Part shown: in pieces, positions 33,763 through 45,191 of the stretch
Layout: the number at the start of each line of letters is the position of its first letter
Position numbering within the stretch: the first letter of the stretch is position 1
DNA from: Paraphysoderma sedebokerense
Lineage: Eukaryota > Blastocladiomycota > Physodermatomycetes > Physodermatales > Physodermataceae
NCBI GenBank assembly: GCA_025602915.1
Contig: JAHLJZ010000010.1
Coordinates: 62,001 to 126,000 of the forward strand
DNA: 64,000 nt
Direction: 5' to 3'
Made by a program: the position numbers and the translations under genes
The notes under the pieces: model-generated
The model's input: only the letters and a program-made list of their open reading frames with translations
The model's database searches: none
Told to the model about the DNA's origin: nothing

Positions 33763-36366
33763 ATGAATATAACAAGCGACGAAGTAAATTATCTTGTTTA
33801 CAGATACCTTCTGGAATCTGGTTCGTTGGATCTTTCTCACATTCACCATCCGTTCCCCGCTTCTTCAAAATTTTGATCCCGAATTACTAACTGCCTCAAA
33901 TAGGATTCACCCATTCGTCATTCTCCTTTCAACATGAGTCTCAATTGTCAAGGAGGTCAGAAGAGTTCAAAGCCCTAAATGTGCGGTCGGGGGCTTTGAT
34001 CAATTTGTTACAGAAAGGTTTACAGTACATTGAAGTCGAAACTCATGTGGACCAAGTGAGTTGATATAACCTTCTTCCTATTTGCTTTTCTGTACTCTTA
34101 GAAGATTGATACCTGGCAGAATTAACCTGATTTCAAAACTCGCTTGGCAAAGGACGGAACCGAAAAAGACTGTGTGGCTCCGTTTTTCCTTCTAAAGCCT
34201 CATCAATGCATATTAAACCCCTCCACAAAGAAGAATAGAAAACCGTTGGAAGGCTTAGTTCGGGAGAAAAAAGAGAAAGATAAAACTCATGAGAAACGAA
34301 AGTCGGATAGGCGAGAAAGGGAGAAAGATCGAGGAAACAATGAAAACGAAGCTTCATTTTTGCGAAAGGAAAAAGAACGGGAGAAAATAAAAGAGAAAGA
34401 AAAACGGAGAGAAAGGTCAAAATCAAGGCCAAGGGAAAAAGAGAAAGCCGAATCAGCGGGAGGAACGGTCGCTGATATGGAAACTGATTTGGTCGAAGCA
34501 GTAGAGCCACCGGCTGTGATTGGAGCCGAAAATGGTATGTGAAACTTCTTAATTTTCCGTTTGTTATCCTGTGCTTCGTTTGCGTGAAGTGTGTTGTTTA
34601 ACGGGATCCATCATCCATGTAGTCACGCCACTGCCTGAAGATACATTACTTGAAGTAAAAGTCATAAATGGTCTGATATCATCGAAAAACAATGTAGATC
34701 AGACTATATCGATGCAGACAGAAGAGGTGACCCTGTTGGAGGGACACCAAATGGGGGTATTCTGCTGTCAATGGAATCCAGAGAACCCGTCGATACTGGC
34801 AACAGCGTATGAGCAATTAATTTATTTCTCATTTATCTGTTCTTAGGAGCTTGTGTTTACAAGTAACGCTTGCATATTCTTTAGATCTTCGGATTCTACC
34901 ACTCGTATATGGCATCTCCCTTCATCTGGATCTCCGCACAAGATATCCGAACCTGTTGTCCTTATAAGTCCAAAATCCCAATCCATTGCTAATTCCACAC
35001 AAGAGAAACCCAAAACTGGAATTACATCTATACATTGGCATGTTTGTATCCATCTAATATCATATCAAATCTATTCTTTATCATTTTCTTTTCTGGCTCC
35101 TAACTCAATTCGTCCACTGCAGCCACTCGGAAAACTTCTCGCAACAGCATCATACGAAGGCATAGCTCGAATATGGTCCGCCGGCGGAAAGCTACTTCAC
35201 ACGTTGTCAAAGCATACAGCCCCGATATTTGCTATACAGTTCAATAAAAGCGGTAATATATTGTTAACAGGAGGTGCTGATAACAAAACTGTCGCTTGGG
35301 ATACTGAGAGTGGCGAAGTGAAAGGAATGTGGGAGGTGCACAAAGGTCAGATCCTATGCGCCATTAATTTTCGGAGAGATTTGTATTCACTTATCTATGC
35401 CATTTTATTTTGCCTTAATAGAATCCGTGCTGGATATCGACTGGTTGGACGATACTATTTTTGCTTCATGTTCCAGCGATAGGACAATTTGTGTATGTGA
35501 AATAGGAAGCGAAAATCCTCTCAAAATATATCGGGGACATGGGGTTAGTGTTTTCCTTCTACTCTCTCTTTACTTGCGGACGGAACAGTGCGAATGTGCA
35601 GTTCCTTCGATGCTTGTTATGTTCTTCGTACTGATCTGTCTTATTATCTATCTCGTTGTAGAGCGAAATAAATTCTGTCAAATGGTCCCCGCATGGCACA
35701 TCTTTAGCGTCATGTTCTGATGATAAAACCGCAAAAATATGGAAATTGACGCAAGATGACCCTTACCAAACATTCCAAGGGCATGAGTCAGAAGTAATTT
35801 TAGCACAATGGTGTCCGGTCATGAAAGAAGACGGTGTACAGATGTTGGCCACGTATGTTTATTCATCAATTTCTCTTGAAGCTCTACAAGCAGGTTCCTC
35901 TTTCTAATCATATAATTATCGCATCAGTGCCTCGGTCGACCATACCATTCGCCTATGGGATGTATCTTCGGGTCTTTGTTTGCATCGACTAGCTCAACAT
36001 TCTGAATCCGTCGCTTGGATATCGTTCTCCCCAGATGGAAAATATCTTGCTAGTATAGGGAATGATCATTATATTCTAATATGGAGTTTAGAGGATGAAG
36101 GAAGGCTAGTGAAATGTTATTTTGGAGTGGGTGAATTGTATGAAATACATTGGGCGAATGAACAGAAAGGAGTTGGCGAAAAGGAAAAATCGAGGAAACC
36201 ACGACTTGCGGTTGCTTATGACCACAAGGTATATTTTATTGTCAGTGTCTGTCGCAGTGTTGCAGATGATAACTCTTTTGACTTTCCCATACAGGTCGCC
36301 GTGATAGAACCTAATTTGAATACACCCAACCCGCCGCTACCGTCCCCACCCCTTCATTCACGTTAA
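33763..36366 (+). CDS. TBL1/Sif2-type LisH-WD40 corepressor subunit
   Basis: Ten exons (33763-33820, 33904-34055, 34153-34534, 34623-34806, 34885-35041, 35123-35345, 35422-35543, 35662-35852, 35928-36228, 36295-36366) give 613 residues. Relatives (TBL1 in animals, Sif2 and Hif2 in yeasts) form a histone deacetylase complex, SET3C or NCoR type. The LisH start SSDEVNFLVYRYLxESGF motif of TBL1 is matched by TSDEVNYLVYRYLLESGFTH, then LINLLQKGLQYIEVE. A Lys/Glu/Arg-rich low-complexity insert fills about residues 90-190. Seven or eight WD repeats follow, e.g. LATASYEGIARIW, LLTGGADNKTVAWD, LASCSDDKTAKIW and TASVDHTIRLWDVSSG. The acceptor at 34152 was preferred over an earlier AG because the earlier one meets a stop at once. 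The C-terminal 20 residues are Pro rich and unconserved. Confidence 0.9.
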
Positions 36367-36937
36367 ATCGTACTTCTTTCATTTATCACCATCTGTCATG
36401 CTGCTTCACACACATGATAGTCTCATGTCAACATTGTCATAATACCTCTGATCAACTACGATCTGATTTCTTTTTCCTCTCTGTGACGCCAACTTGCGCA
36501 TCATTTAACGTAGCAAGTCAATTATTATATGGACAACCTAAGATTTTCATGGTCATTAGTCGTCGTATATAGGTTTTAAAAGTCTACGGATTCTATACGG
36601 ACAATGTAACCTGTGTAAGAATAAGACTGTAACAAATTATTCGAGTGGATTAAATACTATTTTTAATTGATTGATTAGATGAACTTAAATAGCTTTGCAG
36701 CTGTCCTTGCAATTATATGGCTAACATTCACGTTTTGGCCGAAGGTTGATGAAAAAAATATACACTCTCTTATAATATCTGGATTCAAATCGATTTCACT
36801 TCAGAGACAAAGCTCCAATTCTGGTTCTTTACAATTGTCTTCCTTTCGCCAATCTCTCGTTCCCTTCTCTGATACCTCACAGCCCAATCTCTCATTCAAG
36901 ATTCCACACAAACTATTTATATTAAAAATAAAATCAT
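36367..36937. other. Convergent 3' intergenic region
   Basis: 571 bp between the TBL1-like and complex I genes. A short ORF beginning near 36679 has no family resemblance and is antisense to the end of the complex I gene; I treat it as non-coding. Confidence 0.5.
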
Positions 36938-37456
36938 CTAATTCTTTTTCTCTGTGTCCAACTCTCTCCAATTCCTGATTCCTCCCTTAGCCAGTCGTTT
37001 CATGTAAGCTTCCACCAAATTCTTGCAATTAGCGTGATGATTTACTCCCTCCCTTTGATAACATTTTGATAATTGTTCTCTGATAATATGTAATTCCATG
37101 ACTGAAACCCAGGATTCTCGAATCGATGCATCACGGGCCGATAAGATAGCTGTGGATAATATAAACGGAATTTCGGCAATAAAGAGTGATCGCAGTGAGG
37201 GTTGTCGATAAGGCAACAGAGGTTTTGGATTACAGAAACGACCAGAGTGAAAAGCAAAATTTCAAAACAATATAAAAGAGAAATTCATAATAAAGTTAGT
37301 CATATGGGTATAGAGACTATCTAATCTCTATTCCACCGTAAAACCAATATTTCGAAGGAAATTGAACAATTTACCAGTTGTATCAGCCAAATCAATCTCG
37401 CTCAATTTCGGCGCCGGCTCGAATTTTCGGTTTTCAGGGTCAACTGGCATCGACAT
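36938..37456 (-). CDS. Complex I subunit NDUFB10/PDSW type
   Basis: Two exons (37375-37456 and 36938-37149) give 97 residues. This accessory subunit sits in the membrane arm of mitochondrial NADH:ubiquinone oxidoreductase. The second exon carries the signature RESWVSVMELHIIREQLSKC followed by YQREGVNHHANCKNL and a helix to AYMKRLAKGGIRNW. The two cysteines around REGVNHxxxC fit the CHCH-like disulfide pair of NDUFB10. Length matches the short fungal form (about 100 residues). The splice junction at phase 1 gives DTTAILSARDASIRESW. Presence of this gene shows that the organism keeps complex I. The promoter is shared with RPB5, 193 bp away, and contains a CACGTG box. Confidence 0.82.
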
Positions 37457-37558
37457 TATGAGTTGTCTTTTGATATTGGTATTGCGAAATGTTTATCCTA
37501 AGGAAGTCTACGCTTTGGACGAAATAGATTGGGAGTGGTTGTTTATGTTGACGATAAT

Positions 37559-37564
37559 CACGTG
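37559..37564. promoter_or_regulatory. CACGTG box between complex I subunit and RPB5 genes
   Basis: Perfect hexamer centred in the 193-bp divergent promoter, 102 bp from one start codon and 85 bp from the other. The flanks read TCACGTGA, an extended palindrome typical of bHLH sites. Confidence 0.45.
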
Positions 37565-37649
37565 AATATTGGTAAACAAATTTCATGGGTTATCAGTGCT
37601 CTTGCAGTAGGGAATAGTAATAAGAATCAGGTTATAACATATTCACATA

Positions 37650-38702
37650 ATGACAGACGCAGACGAAAGAGAAGTTGCCAGATTATGGAGAGTTCATAAG
37701 ACTATCCACCAATTGGTGAATGACAGGGTAATTTGATTGAGTTCCCATTATTGGAACGTTCGCTGCCAACAACTAGCATTCATCGTTAAACTAATCTATT
37801 TGCACCCGTTCGGTATTTTGTACGATGCATTCACATATGTGTAGGGATATCTTGTCTCGCAGTCGGAATTGGAAATGGATTTAGACACATTCAGGAATAC
37901 GTACGGGAGAGGTGGAACAGTTGAGTATGTTGATTTAATTCATTCATGTCAGAAGGGCTATTTATTGACCGAGATACTAAATATGTCCTAATATTTTGAT
38001 AAATTTATATTTACTGCTGTACAGTCGAGCAGGACTTACATTTTTAGTCCAGAAACGAGATGATCCGTCAGATCAATTGATGGTGTTCTTTGCAGAAGAC
38101 AAGTCGGTGGGAGTGAAGCCGATCAGAGTGTATGTTGAGTTTTTTGGGTTTTTAAACATCAATACTGCTGTGCCTTCCCCTCGTTCGTTCTTCTTTCATG
38201 GCGATGGGGTTACATAAGAGACATAAAGCCTGTCATCTAATATCCATCTTGTTTACAGATATACAGAACGAATGGTAAAACAAGGAATCCAGAAAGGAAT
38301 TATTATTTATCAGCAATCAATGACCCCGTCCGCAAACAAAGTGATACAGACTATGTCGACAAAATATAATTTGGAATCTTTCCAAGAAGCGGAATTACTG
38401 GTGAACATAACAGAGCATGTGTTGGTGCCTAAACATGTTGTTTTAACCCCAGAAGAGAAAAAGACGTTATTGCAGCGATAGTACGTATCAATCCTTCTAA
38501 AGTATGCGCTCCGTTGTTGTATATTGTTGCTGATGGTCCCTTTTTCTGTGATTGCAGCCGTCTTAAGGAAACGCAGTTACCACGTATTCAAATATCAGAT
38601 CCGATTGCCAGGTATTATGGATTAAAAAGAGGACAAGTTGTAAAGATTATTAGGAATTCAGAAACTGCAGGAAGATACATCACTTATCGATTGTGCTTAT
38701 AA
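37650..38702 (+). CDS. RPB5: RNA polymerase I/II/III shared subunit RPB5
   Basis: Five exons (37650-37727, 37845-37924, 38025-38129, 38259-38480, 38558-38702) give 209 residues, the standard length for RPABC1. The subunit is shared by all three nuclear RNA polymerases and forms part of the lower jaw. The N-terminal jaw domain starts [20 protein letters not shown] and includes [20 protein letters not shown]. The C-terminal assembly domain is nearly invariant in eukaryotes and archaea: [39 protein letters not shown] and [20 protein letters not shown]. Four introns in phases 0, 2, 2 and 2 interrupt a gene that is intronless in budding yeast. No oddities in the product. Confidence 0.96.
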
Positions 38703-38951
38703 ACCTGTATTGAGTTTTGATCCGAAAAGTAAGAACTGGGCGTGGCCGAACCGTGGAAAATCGAAAATGATAATCGTCGCATGTAAAAATTAATGATAAC
38801 ATCAAAATAAATTTCTAGTTGATTTATATGATTAATTGAGAGCACATGTGCAAAGGCTGACCGTGGATTCAAGGGTATTTAATCAAACCACCCATTCATT
38901 CTTCGCGCCCGTTGAAACAAAAACTCGATCTTGTTACCACAAGATGCAAAT

Positions 38952-41629
38952 ATGACGCCTATACAGGCCTATCTTTTAGCAGTATACGGAGAAGATATAG
39001 AGCGGTAAATCAGCTTCTAGTTTATCATTATTCATTCTTCTGGTTAATGTAAAACCTGAATTAGACTGACTAAATCCTTTTGTTAACTACTTTTTCATGA
39101 ACAGTCTATGTCAAGCCTTCACTATTTTATTTAATCCACCACCATATGTGAATATTAAAGTCGATTATGTAAATACAGTTTTAGTAACCGGACAATCAGG
39201 AATCGGTAAGTAAAATCACTGTAATCATACAACAGGTTTATCCGACAGTCTGGGCCGTGTTTTTGGACCATGGCCATCAAAGTACCTCAAAATGAAGAGT
39301 ATCTCATTCCAGTAACCCAAGGTATTTTACTTATGTTTTCGTTAAATCATAGGCAAGACATTTGTGATCAATAAATTAGCAGAATTTTATTCAATCCCGG
39401 TAAATAATTTCATTGATTGACGCAATCTTTTTCAACGAGTTGATTGATTCGTCTGACAATCATTCCAATTTGATCGATTATCTGTTGTAGAGAATATCTG
39501 TTACTCTGGGAATACTGTCGTTGCATTTTCCGGGAAATTTGTCTAAAGGGGTTGAATATTTCTTTGAATTGGCTAAAAGAACAAAGAGATGTGTGTGTAA
39601 GTTGGTCTTTTTGATGCAACCAGGATGAAACCATATGATTTAATTGATTCTATTGCTTTGGGGATATTGAAATGGAATAGTGATATTGGAGAATATAGAT
39701 TTGCTGGCATCAAGAGCGAATACAGATATGACGCTTTTGAATTCGTTGGTAAATCGTATTAAAGAGTTTCAAGAGAATGATCTGGGGCCTTTATTGGTGT
39801 GTTGACAGAAATGATTTATTATTATTCTTCATTGCCATCTAATCGAAACCATCGATGTGCAGACTGCGACAACGACAGATTCCACAAAGATTCATCCGTT
39901 TGTGCGACATTTATTCGATGTATGCGTCTTTGATCTTCTTCCCGGGACAAGTGTTTCAATTGTAGAAGGTATAACTGAATTTTATCTTGATATTGATTTA
40001 GGATACCATACTGTTAGAGATACCTTCGCCTACTGAGCGGCTGCATATATTTAAGTACTGTTTTTCCAAAGTCCTGTTTGAAATATCTTCAGGCGTGGTA
40101 CTCGAATTGAGTGACCGATGTCACGGGTATATTGCCAGTGATGTTGAAGCGTTAGTAAGAAAGATATGCCAGGAAGCTATCTTTGAGTGTGGTGAGTTTG
40201 CATGAGATTTTTGTTAATATTTAAATTCATTCATTTATGATATGGTATTCAAGATACGGAAGAACCACCAAGAATTGATCAGCGGCATATCAACGCTGCG
40301 TTGTCGACTATGCGAATTTCCACGCTATCTCAATCAAATTCAATACAAAAAGTAGAAAAGGTACGGTGGGATGATATCGGTGGTTTAGACTCCGTGAAGG
40401 TTGGTTTTGGTTGTGATTTTTTACGTTTCGAGATATTGCATGCTTACTAAATGTATGTGATGTGGGATAATGTATTTCGGACTTTATGTCGTTTAGGCAG
40501 CCTTGCAGGAATCTGTTATATGGATATACAAGCATCGAGAAGCGTTCGCCCGTTTGGGTATAACTCCGTCGAAGGGAATTCTTTTGTGAGTAATCAAGTT
40601 CGTTTTTTCACTTGGCTTTCATTTACACCACCTATTGATCCAACTTGAATGAATGCATTGTTTATTCCTATCATTTGAAAAATATCATCGACAGATATGG
40701 CCCCCCAGGAACAGGCAAGACATTATTAGCCAAAGCGGTAGCCACTGAATCGGACGCCAATTATTTACCTGTTTCGATACCCGATTTGATAAAAGGAGAG
40801 GTAAGCTATCGTTTGATTGAATGGCCATGTGTATATTTGCGTTTCGATATTCATTGCTGTTGCGTTCTGTGAAAAACATTAGGTCGGTGAATCGGAAAAG
40901 GCAATTGCAAACATATTCCACCTAGCCAAGAAGTCTGCCCCCTGTGTCGTATTTCTGGACGAACTAGACTCACTATTCGGGAGTAGGGACAGCTCAGGAG
41001 ATGTTGGTAAAAAGGTAACGTCCAGAATTCAGAAAGATCTATAGGGCTGCATGAAGGAACCCGTTCTATATACTAACTGTTGATTTGGAATCACAGCTTA
41101 TCACCCAACTGCTTATTGAAATTGACGATATTGATAGCGATATATCATCTTCAAGTGTGGTTATTCTCGGTGCAACGAATAATCCCGAGAAATTGGATCC
41201 TGCAATTCTTCGGGCAGGTGCGTTATTTTTACATGGCGTTTCATTCCAGAAAACCCACTGATAAACAAATTAAATTTAGGACGTCTTGACAAACATATTT
41301 ACATTCCGCCACCCGATTCGACAGGGCGGTCTAGAATTTTGGAGTTGTTATCAGAGAATGTAATATTTCAGAGTGTGACGGTACAAGAGATTTCATGTCG
41401 AACTAAAGGGTATACTGGTGCTGATTTGATGAGTCTGGTCAGAGCGATGATTGTCGCTGCATATAAAAGGACGGCAGTGATAAATGCGAGCGAAGAAGAT
41501 GTCCACGAAGGGGAGACGGCAAAATTAGTTATCACGGAGGAGGATGTAAATGTGGCATTACGAAGTGTAAAAGGCAGTGTTAGTAAGGATGAGTTGAAGA
41601 AATTGGAGAATTGGATTGCAGTAGTGTGA
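38952..41629 (+). CDS. Short two-domain AAA ATPase, AFG2B/SPATA5L1-like
   Basis: Thirteen exons (38952-39004, 39105-39205, 39353-39399, 39491-39596, 39681-39796, 39863-39919, 40002-40191, 40254-40399, 40497-40585, 40695-40800, 40883-41014, 41097-41217, 41280-41629) give 537 residues. It has two AAA modules in the Cdc48/AFG2 arrangement. D1 Walker A is G47-QSGIGKT54, but its Walker B region reads VLILENID, with E106-N107 where D-E is expected, so D1 is probably not hydrolytic. D2 looks active: [11 protein letters not shown] lead-in, Walker A GPPGTGKT (304-311), Walker B FLDELD (361-366), [20 protein letters not shown] and [14 protein letters not shown]. The RLDKxIYIPPP segment and the tail [15 protein letters not shown] resemble SPATA5L1/AFG2B more than AFG2, PEX1 or PEX6. 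Only about 45 residues precede D1, so the usual N-domain is missing. Confidence 0.75.
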
Positions 41630-42948
41630 TTGTATTGAACAATACAACATTATACAAGAAACTATTACTAATGATGTTACTGCTATCCATTTGTTTATAA
41701 ATGGCGACAAGGCCGTACAATCGATATTCCGATGCCTGGTCGAAGCCAAGTTTCACCGGAGTAGTCATAATTGATTAATAATTTATCCGTTTGGGTACTT
41801 ATGAGGTGAAAATGTATGCCAGGTATGGCAACGATTGCATTAATTGTTTACAATTACCGGGCACGAGGATTTTTTTTCCTTTTGTGGAACGTGAAGTTAA
41901 TTGCAATGTGAACAGACTACTTGTACCACGCACAGCCAACAGTTTGGGAATTTTTACGCAGATTCGAATCGGGGAAGTAAAAGTTTGAGGAAGTTTGTCA
42001 GTTTAGCCTTGGCGGTGGATTCGATGAATATGACGATGTGTGGAGTCAGGGAGAGTCACTGTTCTCATTGTTTTTTGTTGGAGATCGAGAATTTCAAGGG
42101 GGTTCGAGAATGGCCACGACGTTTAGGATCAAGAAGGAGGGAAACTGGAGGGAACAATCACCTTGACAGGAATGTGGTCAATGTGCTTAATGGTCAGATA
42201 GGGGGAAAATGTGCGACACCGGCGATGCTTCATACCTGACAAGAGTTTTTGTGCCATGCCGGGACAGCGAGGCAATAGCCGATGGGGTGATACACGCCGA
42301 CAAGGACAATTCAGATTCTCCTGCTGGGATGATGAGCGATGCAGATGCCAGCCGGTGGGAGTCTCAGTCGATGTGTCGGGAAGAATGGGGAGATTGGAGA
42401 ATGTGGCCGATAAACTCAGAGATGAAATTCCGTCATGGCTCTCGGCTCGCGCAGATTTGCTCGCAACCATAAAGAACGATGGGTGATAAAGTGCAGCACA
42501 GAGATAAGGAATACATAAAAACGTTTTTGTCTTCACACACTCACACACTCTACAAACCCTCTTCTCATCACATCACATCCACATCACATCCCTGCCTGTG
42601 AGTGTATCCTCGTAAGAGCGTCTCCCGCAGAGTCTCCATCCATCCAGACCGGCGGTGTGCAGTCCACACAGTACACACAATAACACACATCCACTCGCTC
42701 CATCTTGTATCGTCGGTGACCCGAGTACCGACTCGTCTGGCCCTCATCGCCCGGGATCCCTCTGCGCATCCTCCATCTCCCACCTCCGCTTTCCAGAATC
42801 CAGACCGCCGTCCAAGGTTCCAATACCCCTCTCGTTACGGCCCTACCCTCTATCCCCTCACCCAGCATCACCACCTGGCTCCCTCTTAAACCCTTCGCCC
42901 GCACCGTCTCCTCGTTTACCGTTATCTTCTGGGTTAGCAACAGAGAAC
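41630..42948. other. Long non-coding region, probable velvet gene leader
   Basis: 1.3 kb without a recognisable gene. Several overlapping ORFs of 70-140 codons exist on both strands but none resembles a family or keeps conserved codon use. From about 42540 the sequence becomes C-rich, with CACACTCACACACTC and repeated ATCACATC units at 42566-42590. Velvet regulators often have long 5' leaders, so the distal part may be transcribed (inference). Confidence 0.5.
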
Positions 42949-44788
42949 ATGAATCCAAACTTTCTGAGAACTGAAGTCCTTGTGGACGGCAGGTACGTTG
43001 AGCTGTCCTAAACGTGCAAATTAGCTCGATTCAAAAAGTCTAATAAGCGTCTATTTTTTCAACTTCTCCTTTGACACAAATCCATACAAAAAGAGTCTTC
43101 ACTTTCTCAATCCGACAAAACTGTGTACATTCTAGGAGTTGTGGGTATAGTGAAAGAAGTATGTAATTTTTAGAATCCCAAAAAAAAGTCATTTTGCCCA
43201 CTAATCTTTAAATTGGTAATGTTACAGTCGATCGAAGACCCCTAGATCCTCCCCCAATTATACAATTACAAGTTCATTTATTGCAGAAGAATGGATTGGT
43301 GAAAGACAGGTTTGCTTCAATCATTTATGAAGAAAAATTCATTCACTCTTGATTTTAAACTGACCACTTCTCTCTTTCTGTCTTACGTTTCTACGTTCTT
43401 TCAGATCATATCTATATAACCCTTACTTCTTTGTCTATGCCACCCTTGTCGACCAAACCGGAGCTTCATTGCCGATACGGTCCAACAAAAAAGTATCTCC
43501 GGCTGCAGGCTCCGTTGTCTCATCCCTTTATCGACTAGTTGATATAAATAGAGAGGAAGCCGCTTTTTTTGTATTCCCGGATCTCAGCATACGTACAGAA
43601 GGAGCATATAGGTTAAGATTCAGCTTATATGAGTTAAGAGGGTAAGATTTCTTGCTTTTGCTCGCTGCCTGAAAAGGTGGAGAGACAATTGATGTTGGAC
43701 CATACTAACACTTGACGTTCTCAAATCTCTTAGATCCGAGTTTAAATATTACTGCTCTGTTCTCTCTGATATATTTTCGGTTTATTCAGCTAAGCGTTTC
43801 CCGGGGATGGCGGGTAAGTATAGCTAATTATCTTTGTTTCGCAGCGACCACTAACCAACTGCCTAAAAATTACGTAGAATCGACGGACCTATCCAAATTA
43901 TTCGCTGACCAAGGACTCAAAATAAGGATAAGAAGGGAAACTAGAGTCTTGTAAGTAGAATTCAATGAGCTACCTAAATGGATTAATTACTCACACCGTT
44001 TTTTGCCCTCATCCCTTAGAAAACGTCAGAGAATGGATTCGAATGAACTATCGGAACCGAGTTTCAATACAAATTCAGCTTCAACAGCCATTGTCTCTTC
44101 CCGAGATTCCCCTCCCATGTCGCCGAAACCACCAGAGTCATCTTCTCATATGAATTACGCCAAAACCTCCCAATTCCAGCAGCCGTATTACATACCGCCA
44201 CCAGAGAATGTTGCTCCGATACATCGAACGACGACAAGCGCCGCACGCACAAATTTTCAGAATCCACAGTCCACGTCGCATGCGTATACACACATTTCAC
44301 AACCAGCCAACGATAATAAAGTCTCATATTCTACGTACCAACCTCCATTTCGAAGTACCGAACGTCGCTCAAGTCCAATGTCATACCCTCCCTTTTCGTC
44401 GGTACCCCCAACTACCGCTGCTGACTTTCCTCCACCTCCTGTTTCGACGGGGTTCAAATTTCATAATCTTGATGGGGTCATACGATTGCCACAATTATAT
44501 GACCCATTGCCCAGCGTAGCGAAAGGAAGACAAGAAAAATCGTTCCGCATTTCTCATCCGCCTCACAGCTTCCCTTCCGCGATGGATAGAATGCAGCTTC
44601 CCCATCATCGAGTGACCCTACAGAAGCCTGTGATGACCGCAGCGCCATCCGGACTTCCGCTTATCCGATACTACGACGACGATGTCCGATTTAAGCAGCA
44701 TGTAATGAGTAATAGAACCATAGAGACTGTGAATTCCCGGGATGGAGAAACAAAGGATAGAATACAGATTGATAGGTTACTGAATTAG
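42949..44788 (+). CDS. Velvet-domain developmental regulator (VosA/VelC type)
   Basis: Seven exons (42949-42992, 43094-43158, 43228-43309, 43405-43641, 43734-43813, 43878-43950, 44020-44788) give 449 residues. Velvet factors are fungus-specific DNA-binding proteins that govern development and secondary metabolism. The velvet domain covers about 15-200: FSIRQNCVHSRSCGYSERID, RRPLDPPPIIQLQV, NPYFFVYATLVDQTG, GAYRLRFSLYELRG and FPGMAESTDLSKLFADQGLK, followed by a basic stretch RIRRETRVLKRQR that could be the nuclear signal. The domain is uninterrupted, unlike VelB, which has an insertion, and lacks the VeA N-terminal features; VosA or VelC type is the best guess. The C-terminal 250 residues are Pro/Ser rich and disordered. 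The first two exons are short and were fixed by phase and by the CGYSER motif. A more upstream start cannot be excluded. Confidence 0.85.
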
Positions 44789-45191
44789 CTACTGTTTGGA
44801 GACGGTCGAGATCGATGAATTTAAACATACGGCGATTGTCCTCAGAATAATGTAACTATCGCAGCAATCTGCACTGTTGCACGAATTAATAGCGTGTCGT
44901 AGACTTTGTACGCTGTGCATGAAATTATGTAATATATATGTGTACATTTATTGTGGAGAAATTGCCATTGCGGTGGTTGGGAGAGTCTTTGCGACTAAAT
45001 CTATACGCTAAACCGCGCACCAATAGATCATTTTAGTTTGAGATTAATTCCGAGCCCATGCAGTAAACCCCCTGACAAGTGCGAAACGCGAAAAGTCGAT
45101 ATGCGTCCTTTTGAAGTCGACGACATCAGCGGACTTAGTTCTTTTGCTCAATTTTGTTCTGTCAGTGCAGTCTCCTTTTGTATTTATTAGA
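44789..45191. other. Intergenic region upstream of LRR gene
   Basis: No ORF or RNA recognised; a non-ATG reading frame runs into the LRR gene from about 45111 but is better read as 5' leader. Confidence 0.5.

Noticed and set aside
34133-34510. 125-codon minus-strand ORF
   Set aside because: It is the mirror of the charged Lys/Glu/Arg insert in the TBL1-like gene; biased sequence leaves the other strand open.
42129-42548. 139-codon minus-strand ORF and overlapping plus-strand ORFs
   Set aside because: Cys/Ser/Pro composition without any motif and overlapping ORFs on the other strand; no splice-supported extension.
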